A stretch of DNA of 64,000 bases from Rhizobium leguminosarum bv. trifolii WSM2297 (GCF_000271845.1 NZ_JH719395.1:3092153-3156152); one strand, 5' to 3'; counted from the first letter of the stretch, positions 1-8,497 are shown. Made by a program: numbers and translations. Notes: generated by a model not told the origin, from the letters alone.

Positions 1-141
1 CTCGGTGTCGAACAGCAGCCAGTCGAAGCCCGATGGCGCAACGATTTCCGCTGCGTAGCTTCCCGGAAGGCCGCACCATAGACCGATCTGGCTTTGTCCG
101 GCCATGAGCTTCCGCTTAAAATGATTGACGGGGAGTTCCAT
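1..141 (-). CDS. HpaI/HpcH-family aldolase, N-terminal part (cut by window edge)
   Basis: Only the first 47 residues lie in the window. They read [16 protein letters not shown], then [14 protein letters not shown] and FDWLLFDTE, the usual opening of class II pyruvate aldolases of the HpaI/HpcH/GarL family, where the final E sits in the metal-binding region. Such enzymes cleave 4-hydroxy-2-oxo acids to pyruvate and an aldehyde (succinic semialdehyde in the homoprotocatechuate route). The gene starts 7 nt after the stop of the upstream hydratase gene, so the two are co-transcribed. Substrate cannot be fixed from this fragment. Confidence 0.85.
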   Translation of the reverse strand, partial: MELPVNHFKRKLMAGQSQIGLWCGLPGSYAAEIVAPSGFDWLLFDTE

Positions 142-148
142 CGCCACC

Positions 149-931
149 TCACACGAACGAAACGCCGATGGAGCCGACCGGCCCGTAATCGGCCTGGATG
201 ACGTCGCCTTTGGCGATATCCACGGGGCGTGTGAACGAGCCGGCAAGAACGATCTGGCCCTTTCTCAAGCCGCCTCCGACAGCATGGAGCTTGTTCACGA
301 GCCATGCGATTCCAGCGGCTGGATGTCCCATGATGGCTGCGGAAACGCCGGATTCCTCGATGATGCCGTTTTTTGAAAGCGTTGCGCCGACCCAGCGGAT
401 ATCGACATCCATCGGCCGAACGATGCGACCGCCCACCACGATTGCTCCGAAAGCCGCGTTGTCGGCGATCGTGTCGGTGATGGCTCTTGGCACTTCGGTT
501 CGATAGTCGATGATTTCGAGAGCGGGAACGACAAATTCGGTCGCCCGCATGACGTCATAGACACGGGTGCTTGGACCTTCGAGATCCTCGCCCATTACGA
601 ATGCAAGTTCGACTTCGAGACGTGGCTTGATGAACAGATCCGCTTTGATCTGCGCTCCATCATTGAAGAGAGCGTCGTCAAGAATGACGCCGTAATCGGG
701 CTCCGTCATTTTGGAAGCCATCTGCATTGCCCGCGACGTCAGTCCGATCTTGTGGCCAGCGATCCGTGCACCTTTCGCAACCCGCGCCTGCGCCCAGAGC
801 GCTTGTATTTTGTAGGCGTCTTCGAGTTCCAGGTTCGGATATGTCTTGCTGGGCTGGACGATTGGCTTGCGTTCGACTTCGGCCTTCAGCAGTGCATTGG
901 CTGCCTCCTGGCGTTCCTTTTCCGTGATCAT
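149..931 (-). CDS. HpaH-like 2-oxo-hept-3-ene-1,7-dioate / 2-keto-4-pentenoate hydratase
   Basis: 260 residues, the normal length for the fumarylacetoacetate-hydrolase-fold hydratases (HpaH, MhpD). Visible family marks are [12 protein letters not shown] near residue 60, [10 protein letters not shown] near 77, [13 protein letters not shown] near 102 (acidic metal ligands), and the C-terminal [15 protein letters not shown]. The reaction adds water to the double bond of a meta-cleavage product before aldol cleavage. It is followed after 7 nt by an HpaI-type aldolase, the next enzyme in that pathway, and preceded after 21 nt by an intradiol dioxygenase gene. The start ATG has only a weak Shine-Dalgarno. 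HpaH is more likely than MhpD because of the aldolase partner; this is inferred. Confidence 0.85.
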   Translation of the reverse strand: MITEKERQEAANALLKAEVERKPIVQPSKTYPNLELEDAYKIQALWAQARVAKGARIAGHKIGLTSRAMQMASKMTEPDYGVILDDALFNDGAQIKADLFIKPRLEVELAFVMGEDLEGPSTRVYDVMRATEFVVPALEIIDYRTEVPRAITDTIADNAAFGAIVVGGRIVRPMDVDIRWVGATLSKNGIIEESGVSAAIMGHPAAGIAWLVNKLHAVGGGLRKGQIVLAGSFTRPVDIAKGDVIQADYGPVGSIGVSFV

Positions 932-952
932 GATCTGGCTCTGCTGGTTTCG

Positions 953-1846
953 TTATTTGATCGGAGGGCGCGGCAGGGCGGCCTCGCCCGGCTCCATGAC
1001 ATATGTGTAATCGAGCGAGAACCACGGCCCTGCGACGTCAGCGTCGGTCGGGTGCGGCTCCTCATGGTGGACGAAGTCGCCGGTCAAAGCCGCGGTCACG
1101 CCAAACTGTACGTCGGAGTCGATATTCGGATCGCTCGGGTCGAAGACCTGGGAGATGAGTGTCTTGTACCCGTGCTTGAAGATGAGTGCGTGCAGATGGG
1201 CGGGTCGATAGGGGTGGCGGCTTTGCGCCTTAAGAAGGCGACCCACGACTCCGTCGACGGGAATCGGGTAGCCAACCATCTTGACCGTTCTGAACCAGAA
1301 ACGCCCTTCTTCGTCCGTAGTGAGCTTCCCCCGGAGATTCATTTCCGCCTGGTCGGGATCCTGGTTCTCGTAAAGGCCGACAGGCGACGCATGCCACACA
1401 TCGACCTCGGCGTCCGCCACAGGCTTGCCCTCCCGATCGATCACCTTCGCATGGACGAACAAAGGCGCGCCCGGGGTCTCGGACCGGATGATGGTTCCGC
1501 CGTTCTCGACTCGCGGAGAGTTAAGCCGCCAGAATGGCCCGAGCAACGATTGCGACGTCTCTGTCTGTCCCTTGTCGCCGTTATTGAGCAGGCAGACGAG
1601 CGAAGAGACCCCGAGCGACCCCGCCATGAGCACGAATTCGTTGTGACTGTCAGTCTGCAATTGGCCAATTTCGTTGAGGACCGCCGTGGCCTCCCGGAAT
1701 TCCGCTTCCGAAAGCCTGACCTCCCGTATGAACGCGTGGAGATGCTTCACCAATGCGACGAGTATTTCACGCAGCCTGGGATCCTCGGTGCGGTTCATCA
1801 CGGCGAGGACGGCAGGCGTCAACTCGCTCTCAGTTCTGATTGGCAT
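953..1846 (-). CDS. Intradiol ring-cleavage dioxygenase (hydroxyquinol/catechol 1,2-dioxygenase family)
   Basis: 297 residues with the N-terminal helical dioxygenase domain (about 1-95) and the catalytic beta-sandwich. The four Fe(III) ligands of the family can be placed: Tyr in VGLYENQ, Tyr in VGYPIP, and two His in RPAHLHALI. QSLLGPFWR is the usual motif before the catalytic domain. The overall look is closer to hydroxyquinol 1,2-dioxygenase than to protocatechuate 3,4-dioxygenase, which has no such N-terminal domain. AGGAGGTGG lies just upstream of the ATG. It is the first gene of a leftward operon with HpaH- and HpaI-like genes, whose relatives normally process extradiol products, so the true ring substrate is uncertain. 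Confidence 0.85.
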   Translation of the reverse strand: MPIRTESELTPAVLAVMNRTEDPRLREILVALVKHLHAFIREVRLSEAEFREATAVLNEIGQLQTDSHNEFVLMAGSLGVSSLVCLLNNGDKGQTETSQSLLGPFWRLNSPRVENGGTIIRSETPGAPLFVHAKVIDREGKPVADAEVDVWHASPVGLYENQDPDQAEMNLRGKLTTDEEGRFWFRTVKMVGYPIPVDGVVGRLLKAQSRHPYRPAHLHALIFKHGYKTLISQVFDPSDPNIDSDVQFGVTAALTGDFVHHEEPHPTDADVAGPWFSLDYTYVMEPGEAALPRPPIK

Positions 1847-1869
1847 GCTGCCACCTCCTAATCACGCTC

Positions 1870-1898
1870 GAATATCAAAATAATCGATTATTTGTCAA
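1870..1898 (-). promoter_or_regulatory. Promoter and operator for the leftward dioxygenase operon
   Basis: Read on the minus strand, TTGACA (1898-1893) is followed at 16-17 nt by a weak -10 (GATATT/ATATTC, 1876-1870). The spacer contains the perfect 16-bp palindrome AAATAATCGATTATTT (1878-1893). A 14/16 match to it occupies the spacer of the rightward promoter at 2042-2057. The placement suggests repression by the GntR protein encoded at 2100, which is inference. Confidence 0.65.
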
Positions 1899-2034
1899 GC
1901 TAAACGGAGGTGCGTCAGACGTGTAGTTTGTCTTTCTTTCTGCGCAGGAAACATCAACATATTGATTCTAAAATAAATATTCTGCTGCCTATCAATTTTT
2001 AGAAAAAATCGGCCACTTTTCCCGGCGACACAAG

Positions 2035-2061
2035 TTGACAGAAATAATCGTTTATTATATC
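2035..2061 (+). promoter_or_regulatory. Promoter and operator for the rightward GntR-transporter operon
   Basis: TTGACA at 2035-2040 is followed by GAAATAATCGTTTATTA and an AT-rich -10 region (TATATC at 2056-2061 or TATCGG at 2058-2063). The spacer holds AAATAATCGTTTATTA (2042-2057), which differs from the perfect palindrome of the opposite promoter at two positions. It lies about 40 nt before the GntR start codon, consistent with autoregulation. Confidence 0.6.
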
Positions 2062-2099
2062 GGTCATCGAAAGTTGGGAAGGATTGCCTGGGAGGAGAG

Positions 2100-2837
2100 A
2101 TGGACTCGACCGACGACGGCGCCCATGGCGCGTTGACAGACGAAGATGCGCCGTCCGCTGCTTTCGCCGACGATGGAAAAAACACCATCGGCAGCCAGCT
2201 CGCATCGCGTCTTCGAGAGGCGATCATTTCCGGCGAACTGGAGGCGGGCAGCAAGATCAATCTCGACAAGGCCCGAAAGACGTTCAATGTCAGCCTCAGC
2301 CCGTTGCGCGAAGGCCTGGCCCGACTCATTTCCGACGGCTTGGTTGAGTTTCAGGACAATCGCGGCTATCGCGTCGCCCCGATTTCGCTTGCCAATCTCG
2401 AAGAAGTTACGACCCTTCGGGAGGAAATCGAGGTGTTCGCACTGCGCGAATCCATTCGCCTCGGCGACGTCGAGTGGGAGGGCAACATTATGCGTGCGCT
2501 CCATCGCCTGAACCGAACCGAGCGCGACGCCGCCCGTCCCGAAACGCTGGAACACTGGGAAGCGCTGCACCGCGAATTCCACCTCACTTTAATCTCGGGC
2601 TGCGGTAAGCCCCTGCTTCTCCACTTCTGCAATCTTCTGCTGAATCTCAACGACCGATACCGCCGCGCCTTCCTTATCCGCACATCCGGGGACCGCAACG
2701 TAGGCCAGGAGCACAGCGAGATTGCGCAGGGCGCCGTGGCACGCGACGTTGAATATGCCTGCGAGAAGCTGCGCCAGCACATCCACCGCACCGGAACCAA
2801 TCTTCGAAACCATCTTGCGACGAAAGGTGTCGTATGA
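2100..2837 (+). CDS. GntR-family (FadR/FCD subfamily) transcriptional regulator
   Basis: 245 residues. A winged helix covers about residues 27-82 (GSQLASRLREAIISG, then LSPLREGLARLISDGLVEF). It is followed by an all-helical FCD ligand domain containing TLREEIEVFALRES and the likely metal-binding His of HREFHLTLI. Such proteins sense organic acids, often an aromatic or sugar-acid intermediate. GGAGGAGAG precedes the ATG. The stop overlaps the next start (ATGA at 2834-2837), so the regulator is translationally coupled to the catabolic genes. The two palindromes in the divergent promoter region are the natural candidate sites. Confidence 0.9.
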   Translation: MDSTDDGAHGALTDEDAPSAAFADDGKNTIGSQLASRLREAIISGELEAGSKINLDKARKTFNVSLSPLREGLARLISDGLVEFQDNRGYRVAPISLANLEEVTTLREEIEVFALRESIRLGDVEWEGNIMRALHRLNRTERDAARPETLEHWEALHREFHLTLISGCGKPLLLHFCNLLLNLNDRYRRAFLIRTSGDRNVGQEHSEIAQGAVARDVEYACEKLRQHIHRTGTNLRNHLATKGVV

Positions 2838-3658
2838 TGGCCGCCTCAACATCAAAGTCGGCCGTCCCGATCGGCGTCGCGCACTTCTCGTCTATAATGC
2901 TGCCCCCCGCGGAATTCGCGAAGATTGCCAAACGCGCAGGTTTCTCCAGGATAGGCCTCAGGCTCCATCCAGCCTTTCCCGGTGCGCCGTACTATGAACT
3001 GCCTGTCGGTAGCGCAGCAGCCGAAGAATTGAAGGCTGTGCTTGCCGGTGAAGAAATCGAGGTCTTCGACATAGAGTTCTTCGTGATCGATCCCTCCTTC
3101 GACGCATCGTCAGTGGAGGCGACCGTCGCAGCAGCTGCGAACATTGGAGCGCGTCGGCTCAGCGTCTGCGGTGACGATCCGGATCATGCCAGACTGTTAT
3201 CGAATTTTTCGGATTTCTGCGTCCTCGCGGGGCGGTACGGGTTGGCGGTCGACATCGAGAACATGGGCTGGCGGGTGGTCAAAGCCTTTGCAGATGGCAT
3301 AGACCTCGTGACAGGGGCTGGGATGGCGAATGCCGGCGTTCTCGTCGACGGCATTCATTTCTTCAGGAACGGCGCGGCTCTGGCAGACTTACGGGCCAAC
3401 CTCGACAAAGTGAAGCACGTTCAACTATGCGACGTGGCCGGTCCGGCGCCGACAAAGCCGGAGGATATGATCGCGGAAGCAAGAAGCGGCCGGCTGCCTC
3501 CCGGGGAGGGCGAGCTGCCGTTGGACGATCTGGTTGCGGCGGTCGGCACCGCCGCTTCCATCTCGGTGGAAGTGCCTCTGGTCGGATCCATGGCGCCGGA
3601 GGCCCACCTTAAACATCTTTTCGGCTGCGCGGAAAGAATAGTCGGGCCGGTTCGATAG
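2834..3658 (+). CDS. Xylose-isomerase-like TIM-barrel protein, possible 3-dehydroshikimate dehydratase
   Basis: 274 residues of the AP-endonuclease-2/IolE-like TIM-barrel superfamily. Candidate metal and substrate residues appear in the expected order: E in FDIEFFVID, E in VDIENMGW, D and H in LVDGIHFF, H and Q in KHVQLCD, and E in ISVEVPL. Members include inosose dehydratase, sugar epimerases and the AsbF/QuiC-type 3-dehydroshikimate dehydratases. A dehydroshikimate dehydratase would link the dehydrogenase (6692) and dehydroquinase (7968) of this operon to protocatechuate. That role is inferred from context only; a generic isomerase is the alternative. ATG ATG occurs at 2834 and 2837, the first overlapping the GntR stop. 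Confidence 0.8.
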   Translation: MMAASTSKSAVPIGVAHFSSIMLPPAEFAKIAKRAGFSRIGLRLHPAFPGAPYYELPVGSAAAEELKAVLAGEEIEVFDIEFFVIDPSFDASSVEATVAAAANIGARRLSVCGDDPDHARLLSNFSDFCVLAGRYGLAVDIENMGWRVVKAFADGIDLVTGAGMANAGVLVDGIHFFRNGAALADLRANLDKVKHVQLCDVAGPAPTKPEDMIAEARSGRLPPGEGELPLDDLVAAVGTAASISVEVPLVGSMAPEAHLKHLFGCAERIVGPVR

Positions 3659-3698
3659 CCTGGCGCAGGTGATCCGCACCGGAAGGAGGAAATCATAC

Positions 3699-4367
3699 AT
3701 GAGTTATACATTCGATTTTGGTGCGGTCTTTGACCGCGCCCCGGAGTTGCTTTGGGGTTCGCTCGGTACGATCGGGCTGGCGCTGGCCGGAATGCTCCTC
3801 GCGCTGGTAATCGGTATTCTCGGCGTTGCCGGCAGAACTTCCAAGATCCGGCTCGTTCGAGCGCCCGTCATCGGGTTCGTGGAAATCGTCCGGAATACAC
3901 CTTTCCTCGTACAGATTTTCTTCATCTACTTCGCGCTTCCCCTGATGGGCATACGCCTCAACCCGACGGTTACCGCGATTATCGCACTGGCCATCAACGG
4001 CGGGGCATACGCGATCGAGATCATCCGTGGCGGCGTCGAGAGCGTCAACAAGGGTCAGATCGAGGCAGGCTTCGCACTTGGCCTCCATAAGGGCGACGTC
4101 TTCCGGTTGATCGTACTGAAGCCGGCTCTCCGGGCAATCTACCCATCCCTCACCAGTCAGTTCGTGATGCTGACTCTCACCACCTCCGTCTGCACCTCGA
4201 TCGCAGCCTACGAGCTCACATCGGCGGCGCAGAGAATCGAATCCGATACGTTCCGCAGCTTCGAGGTCTACTTCTCCGTAACTGCCATCTACCTCGTCAT
4301 TTCGACCCTGATGATGGGCCTCTTCGCCCTCATTTCCCGCCACTACTTCAACTACCCGACGCGATAG
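3699..4367 (+). CDS. Polar-amino-acid-type ABC transporter permease 1
   Basis: 222 residues with about five membrane helices, of the HisM/GlnP (PAAT) family. The signature IVRNTPFLVQIFF lies near residue 65, and the EAA-like loop IEAGFALGLHKGDVFRLIVLKP near 127-148 contacts the ATPase. The start at 3699 is chosen because AAGGAGG lies 8 nt before it; an upstream in-frame ATG at 3669 has no such site. The second permease follows after 9 nt. The protein imports a small polar or acidic solute; context points to a cyclic hydroxy acid rather than an amino acid. Confidence 0.92.
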   Translation: MSYTFDFGAVFDRAPELLWGSLGTIGLALAGMLLALVIGILGVAGRTSKIRLVRAPVIGFVEIVRNTPFLVQIFFIYFALPLMGIRLNPTVTAIIALAINGGAYAIEIIRGGVESVNKGQIEAGFALGLHKGDVFRLIVLKPALRAIYPSLTSQFVMLTLTTSVCTSIAAYELTSAAQRIESDTFRSFEVYFSVTAIYLVISTLMMGLFALISRHYFNYPTR

Positions 4368-4376
4368 GAGGCACTT

Positions 4377-5027
4377 ATGGGTCCGATCGGCGAAAACGAA
4401 TTTCTCTTCATCTTGCAGGGTCTGAAATGGACCGTACTGCTAGCGATCATCGGCTTCGTAGGTGGAGGCATGTTCGGGATATTGATCGCCCTGGCGCGCG
4501 CATCAAAAAACCGGACTGCGCGCGTCGCGACTTCGGGCTACATCGCCCTCTTCCAGGGCACGCCGCTGCTGATGCAGCTTTTCGTCGTGTACTACGGCGT
4601 GGCGCTGCTCGGCGTTGATGTCAATGCCTGGATCGCGGTGGCTATCGCCTTCACTCTTCATGCGAGTGCCTTCCTCGGCGAGATTTGGCGCGGCTCCATC
4701 CAAGCCGTTCCGAAAGGTCAGAGCGAAGCCGCAAACGCGCTCGGTCTGCACTACGTATCGCGGATGAAAGACGTCATTCTTCCGCAAGCCCTGAAAATCT
4801 CCATGCCCGCGACCATCGGCTTCCTTGTCCAGCTCATCAAAGGAACGTCGCTCGCCGCGATCGTCGGCTTCATCGAGCTGACCCGAGCTGGACAGATTAT
4901 CTCGAACCAAACCTACCGGCCTCTCCTCGTCTTCGGGATCGTCGGCGTGATCTATTTCATCATTTGCTGGCCGCTGTCGCACCTTGGAAGTGGCCTCGAA
5001 AAACGGATGGCGAAAGCAGTCCGCTAA
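4377..5027 (+). CDS. Polar-amino-acid-type ABC transporter permease 2
   Basis: 216 residues, the partner of the preceding permease. The family signature ALFQGTPLLMQLFVVYYG is at about residues 58-75, and the ATPase-contact loop with GQSEAANALGLHYVSRMKDV is at about 115-134. Like other PAAT systems, the two permeases form a heterodimer in the inner membrane. Its TAGGAGG site overlaps the stop of the first permease. A binding-protein gene follows after 40 nt carrying its own GAGGAGG. Confidence 0.92.
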   Translation: MGPIGENEFLFILQGLKWTVLLAIIGFVGGGMFGILIALARASKNRTARVATSGYIALFQGTPLLMQLFVVYYGVALLGVDVNAWIAVAIAFTLHASAFLGEIWRGSIQAVPKGQSEAANALGLHYVSRMKDVILPQALKISMPATIGFLVQLIKGTSLAAIVGFIELTRAGQIISNQTYRPLLVFGIVGVIYFIICWPLSHLGSGLEKRMAKAVR

Positions 5028-5067
5028 CCGCTTCGTTCGAAGCAAAAACAAAGAGGAGGAATAAGCA

Positions 5068-5892
5068 ATGCAGACCAACCGTAGGAAATTTCTGGGAATC
5101 GCTTTTGCGACGGCCGCTTTCGCCACCATCGGCGCCACCGCCGCATCGGCCGCCACTGTCGAAGAAATCAAAGCCAAGGGCACTCTCGTCGTCGGCATCC
5201 AGGGTGACAACGCACCATGGGGTTTTGTGAATACGAGCGGCAAGCAGGACGGCTTCGACGCCGATATCGCGACGCTGTTTGCCAAGCAACTCGGCGTGAA
5301 GGTCGAGTTCCAGCCGCTCGCCGTCGCCAACCGAATTCCGGCGCTGACGACGGGGAAGGTCGATATCCTGTTCGCCACAATGGCCATGACCGAGGAACGC
5401 GCCAAATCGATCCAGTACAGCAAGCCGTACGCGGCGAACACAATCTCGCTCTATGCCGCGAAGGCCGATGCCGTAAAGGCGCCGGCCGATGTAGCGGGCT
5501 GGGAAATCGGTGTGCCGAAGTCGAGCTCGCAGGATAAGGCTGTAACCGACGCCGTAGGATCGACTGCAACGATCCGCCGCTTCGACGATGACGCCGCCAC
5601 CATCCAGTCGCTCATTTCCGGTCAGGTGAAGGCTGTCGGCGGCAACCAGTTCTACGGACAGAGGCTCGATGCGGCCAGCGCCGGGACTTACGAGCGTAAG
5701 ATCGACTTCCTGAAGACCTATAACGGTGTCGGAACGCGCCTTGGCGAGAAGGACTGGAACGAAGCCGCCAACAGCTTCATCGACAAGATCAAGGCAAGCG
5801 GGGAGCTGGCGGCCATCACCAAGAAGTGGATGGGCATCGACCTTCCGACATTCCCCGAATCCATCCCCAACATCCCGTTCACCGCCAAGTAA
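5068..5892 (+). CDS. Periplasmic solute-binding protein of a PAAT ABC transporter
   Basis: 274 residues, a family 3 extracellular solute-binding protein. The N-terminus has a twin-arginine-like RRKFLG followed by a hydrophobic stretch ending in ATAASA, so export may use Tat. The body shows [32 protein letters not shown] and [15 protein letters not shown], whose Arg normally binds the ligand carboxylate. At the place where amino-acid binders have an Asp for the amino group, this one reads AVGGNQFYG, with Asn. That fits a carboxylate ligand lacking an amino group, such as quinate or shikimate (inference). Confidence 0.9.
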   Translation: MQTNRRKFLGIAFATAAFATIGATAASAATVEEIKAKGTLVVGIQGDNAPWGFVNTSGKQDGFDADIATLFAKQLGVKVEFQPLAVANRIPALTTGKVDILFATMAMTEERAKSIQYSKPYAANTISLYAAKADAVKAPADVAGWEIGVPKSSSQDKAVTDAVGSTATIRRFDDDAATIQSLISGQVKAVGGNQFYGQRLDAASAGTYERKIDFLKTYNGVGTRLGEKDWNEAANSFIDKIKASGELAAITKKWMGIDLPTFPESIPNIPFTAK

Positions 5893-5911
5893 AGCATACA
5901 TGGAGGGCGCC

Positions 5912-6673
5912 GTGCTCAATTCTTCAAACGATCAGTCGACGTTGATTTCACTTGAGAAGCTGGAGAAATGGTACGGCTCCTTCCATGCTCTGAAAAACAT
6001 CAGCCTGTCGGTGCGCAAAGGCGAGAAGATCGTCCTTTGCGGCCCGTCGGGTTCTGGCAAATCGACTTTGATCCGCTGCATCAACGCGCTTGAGATGATC
6101 CAGGACGGGAAGATCGTCGTCGAAGGACAGCTGCTCGATGGCAGTACGAAGGCTGTGGACGCGATCCGACGCGAAGTCGGCATGGTGTTCCAGAATTTCA
6201 ATTTGTTCCCTCACATGACCGTGCTTCAGAACTGCACGCTAGCCCCCATGCGTGTTCGCGGCACCAGCCGCGCCGACGCCGAACGGCTGGCTCGAAAATA
6301 TCTGGAACGCGTCCGCATCCTCGACCAGGCGGAGAAATATCCCGCCCAGCTTTCCGGGGGGCAGCAGCAGCGCGTCGCAATCGCGCGTGCGCTCTGCATG
6401 GAGCCGAAGGTGATGCTGTTCGACGAGCCCACGAGTGCGCTGGACCCCGAGATGGTCAAGGAAGTGCTAGATACAATGATCGGGCTCGCACGCGACGGCA
6501 TGACCATGATCTGCGTGACCCATGAAATGGGCTTCGCCCGCCAGGTAGCAGACAGGGTCATCTTCATGGCCTCTGGTGAGATCATCGAAGAGGCTGAACC
6601 CGAGGTTTTCTTCAGGTCTCCTCAGCACGAGCGCACCAGGGCGTTTCTCGGCGAAATACTTGCCCATCACTGA
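5912..6673 (+). CDS. ABC transporter ATP-binding protein (PAAT family)
   Basis: About 253 residues with Walker [11 protein letters not shown]-loop [16 protein letters not shown], signature LSGGQQQR, Walker [14 protein letters not shown] and the switch His in CVTHEMGF, all typical of GlnQ/HisP-like ATPases. The start is ambiguous. GTG at 5912 has GGAGGG five nucleotides upstream, while ATG at 5900 lies 4 codons earlier but contains that ribosome site inside it; GTG is preferred. It completes the permease-permease-binding protein-ATPase set. Confidence 0.93.
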   Translation: MLNSSNDQSTLISLEKLEKWYGSFHALKNISLSVRKGEKIVLCGPSGSGKSTLIRCINALEMIQDGKIVVEGQLLDGSTKAVDAIRREVGMVFQNFNLFPHMTVLQNCTLAPMRVRGTSRADAERLARKYLERVRILDQAEKYPAQLSGGQQQRVAIARALCMEPKVMLFDEPTSALDPEMVKEVLDTMIGLARDGMTMICVTHEMGFARQVADRVIFMASGEIIEEAEPEVFFRSPQHERTRAFLGEILAHH

Positions 6674-6691
6674 TCCGGTAGAGTTATCAAA

Positions 6692-7552
6692 ATGGACGAT
6701 AGGAAATTCCATGTCGGGCTGATCGGCGCAGACATTCAGATGTCGAAGTCGCCGGCTCTCCACGAGACCGAAGCACACCAGCTTGGACTAGAATATCGGT
6801 ACGAGCTTCTCGATCTATCCGAGCGCGGTCTTCCCGCATCTGCGCTGCCAGACCTTCTAGACGAGATCGAGCGCCGGGGCTTTGCGGGAAGCAACATTAC
6901 CCATCCGTGCAAGCAGACCGTCATCGCACACCTGACCGACCTGTCGGAAGATGCCCAGATGCTCGGCGCAGTCAACACGGTCGTGCTTCGCAATGGAAAG
7001 CGGATCGGGCACAACACCGATTGGTATGGTTTTTATAAGAATTTCGAGCGCGGATTGCCGGATGTTGCCAAAGCACATGCGGTCCTGCTCGGCGCCGGCG
7101 GCGCGGGAGTCGCAGTCGCGCACGCAGCCATCAAACTCGGAATCGAGATGCTTTCGATCTTCGACCAGGACGCAAATCGCGCCGCCACGCTTGCCGATCA
7201 GCTCAACCGGCGTTTCTCCAAAAGGTGCGCGCAGCCGATCAGGGATGTCAGCGCCAAGCTCGCTTCGGCCGACGGGCTGATCCACGCCACGCCGACGGGT
7301 ATGCGAAGCCATCCCGGCATTCCGATCGACCCGGAATCGCTTCAGTCGCGTCACTGGGTCGCTGATATCGTCTACATGCCGCTTGTGACCGAGCTTCTGG
7401 CTTTGGCCGAGAAGAAGGGCTGCAGAACGCTGCCCGGTGGTGGAATGACGGTATTCCAGGCCGCCGCCGCGTTCGAATTGTTCACGAGCGTGGAGCCGGA
7501 CGCGGAACGAATGTCGCGTCACTTCGAAGAATTGTGCCGAGCTGGAGTGTGA
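6692..7552 (+). CDS. Quinate/shikimate dehydrogenase (AroE/YdiB-like)
   Basis: 286 residues. The substrate-binding N domain shows IQMSKSPALHETEA and SNITHPCKQTVI with the catalytic Lys; HPCK is seen in quinate/shikimate dehydrogenases, whereas biosynthetic AroE more often has PFK. GAVNTVVL and HNTDWYGF follow. The nucleotide-binding loop is LGAGGAGVAVAHA at about 131-143, and the C-terminus has LPGGGMTVFQAAAAFELF. It would oxidise quinate or shikimate to the 3-dehydro acid with NAD(P). Its place between a transporter and a dehydroquinase argues for catabolism rather than chorismate synthesis. Confidence 0.9.
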   Translation: MDDRKFHVGLIGADIQMSKSPALHETEAHQLGLEYRYELLDLSERGLPASALPDLLDEIERRGFAGSNITHPCKQTVIAHLTDLSEDAQMLGAVNTVVLRNGKRIGHNTDWYGFYKNFERGLPDVAKAHAVLLGAGGAGVAVAHAAIKLGIEMLSIFDQDANRAATLADQLNRRFSKRCAQPIRDVSAKLASADGLIHATPTGMRSHPGIPIDPESLQSRHWVADIVYMPLVTELLALAEKKGCRTLPGGGMTVFQAAAAFELFTSVEPDAERMSRHFEELCRAGV

Positions 7553-7567
7553 TCGGGAGGGCATGCG

Positions 7568-7936
7568 ATGCCGCATATCATTATCGACTATAGCCGGGGC
7601 GCTGCCGAACGCGTCGTTATCGACGAGCTGACCAGAGCGGTGCATCGCCGAGTCCGCGACGGGGGCCTGGTGAAGCCTACTATAGTTCGCACATTCGCCA
7701 GAGAAGCGACTTTCTCCTGCGTCGGTGATGAACATGCCGACAATCACTTCATTCAAATAATTGTGCGCATGGCTCCCGGACGGTCGGCGGAGACCAAACG
7801 AGAACTGCTGAAAGCGGTTCTCGACGCCGCGCACGATGTCGCAGCGCCCGCATTGCAGGAAGGGCGACTGGGGCTTCGCGCCGACCTCTACGAATCCGAT
7901 CCGAATTTCGCATTCCAGGAAATAGCATTCGCCTGA
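7568..7936 (+). CDS. CHMI-type tautomerase (5-carboxymethyl-2-hydroxymuconate isomerase-like)
   Basis: 122 residues, close to HpaF/CHMI length. It begins MPHIIIDYS, so removal of Met would expose the catalytic N-terminal proline of the tautomerase superfamily. [16 protein letters not shown] in the middle matches the family core strand and loop. HpaF isomerises an unsaturated hydroxymuconate in the homoprotocatechuate pathway; here the substrate is unknown. GGAGGGC lies before the ATG. Together with the HpaH- and HpaI-like genes across the divergent promoter it suggests a ring-opening route that ends in aldol cleavage. Confidence 0.8.
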   Translation: MPHIIIDYSRGAAERVVIDELTRAVHRRVRDGGLVKPTIVRTFAREATFSCVGDEHADNHFIQIIVRMAPGRSAETKRELLKAVLDAAHDVAAPALQEGRLGLRADLYESDPNFAFQEIAFA

Positions 7937-7967
7937 ACCCGTCGATACTTTCACAGGGATAATTGCA

Positions 7968-8417
7968 ATGAGCCTGATCTACGTTCTTAACGGCCCAAAC
8001 CTCAATCTGCTCGGCAAGCGCCAGCCTGACATCTACGGCCACGAGACGCTGGCGGACGTCGAGGCCGCCTGCCGAAGGCTGGCATCGGAACTCGGACACG
8101 AGCTCCGCTTCCACCAGAGCAACCGCGAATATGAAGTCATCGACTGGATCCATGAAGCGCGTGAGGATGGAGCCGGCATCGTGATCAATCCAGCTGCATT
8201 CACGCACACCTCGCTTGCCATCCTCGACGCTCTGAATACGTTCGAAGGTCCCGTCATCGAGATCCATATCTCCAACGTGCATAAGCGCGAAAGCTTCCGC
8301 CACCACTCCTTTGTCTCCCACAGGGCAGACGGCGTAATCGCCGGCCTTGGGACGGAAGGTTACCAGCTCGGTATCCGCCGCGTCGCGACTGTCCTAAAGA
8401 CCTCGAAGAACGGCTGA
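7968..8417 (+). CDS. aroQ: Type II 3-dehydroquinate dehydratase
   Basis: 149 residues, the usual size for type II dehydroquinases. Signature blocks are [19 protein letters not shown] with the catalytic loop Arg and Tyr, [35 protein letters not shown] with the catalytic His, and [19 protein letters not shown]. It converts 3-dehydroquinate to 3-dehydroshikimate; because the type II reaction is reversible and soluble it serves catabolic quinate pathways as well as biosynthesis. QSNREY replaces the more common QSNHEG, a small variation near the active site. It is the last gene of the rightward operon. Confidence 0.93.
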   Translation: MSLIYVLNGPNLNLLGKRQPDIYGHETLADVEAACRRLASELGHELRFHQSNREYEVIDWIHEAREDGAGIVINPAAFTHTSLAILDALNTFEGPVIEIHISNVHKRESFRHHSFVSHRADGVIAGLGTEGYQLGIRRVATVLKTSKNG

Positions 8418-8464
8418 CACAGAATGGTCGACCAGGTCAAACTGTCAGGGATCTGCGAAACCGT

Positions 8465-8495
8465 AAGGAAAACGGCGCGGCTTTCGCCGCGCCGT
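8465..8495 (-). terminator. Rho-independent terminator of the RND efflux operon
   Basis: A 10-bp stem ACGGCGCGGC/GCCGCGCCGT (8472-8481 and 8486-8495) with a 4-nt loop is followed on the minus strand by GTTTTCC. It sits just past the leftward RND gene stop and may also slow rightward transcripts leaving aroQ. Confidence 0.75.
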
Positions 8496-8497
8496 CC

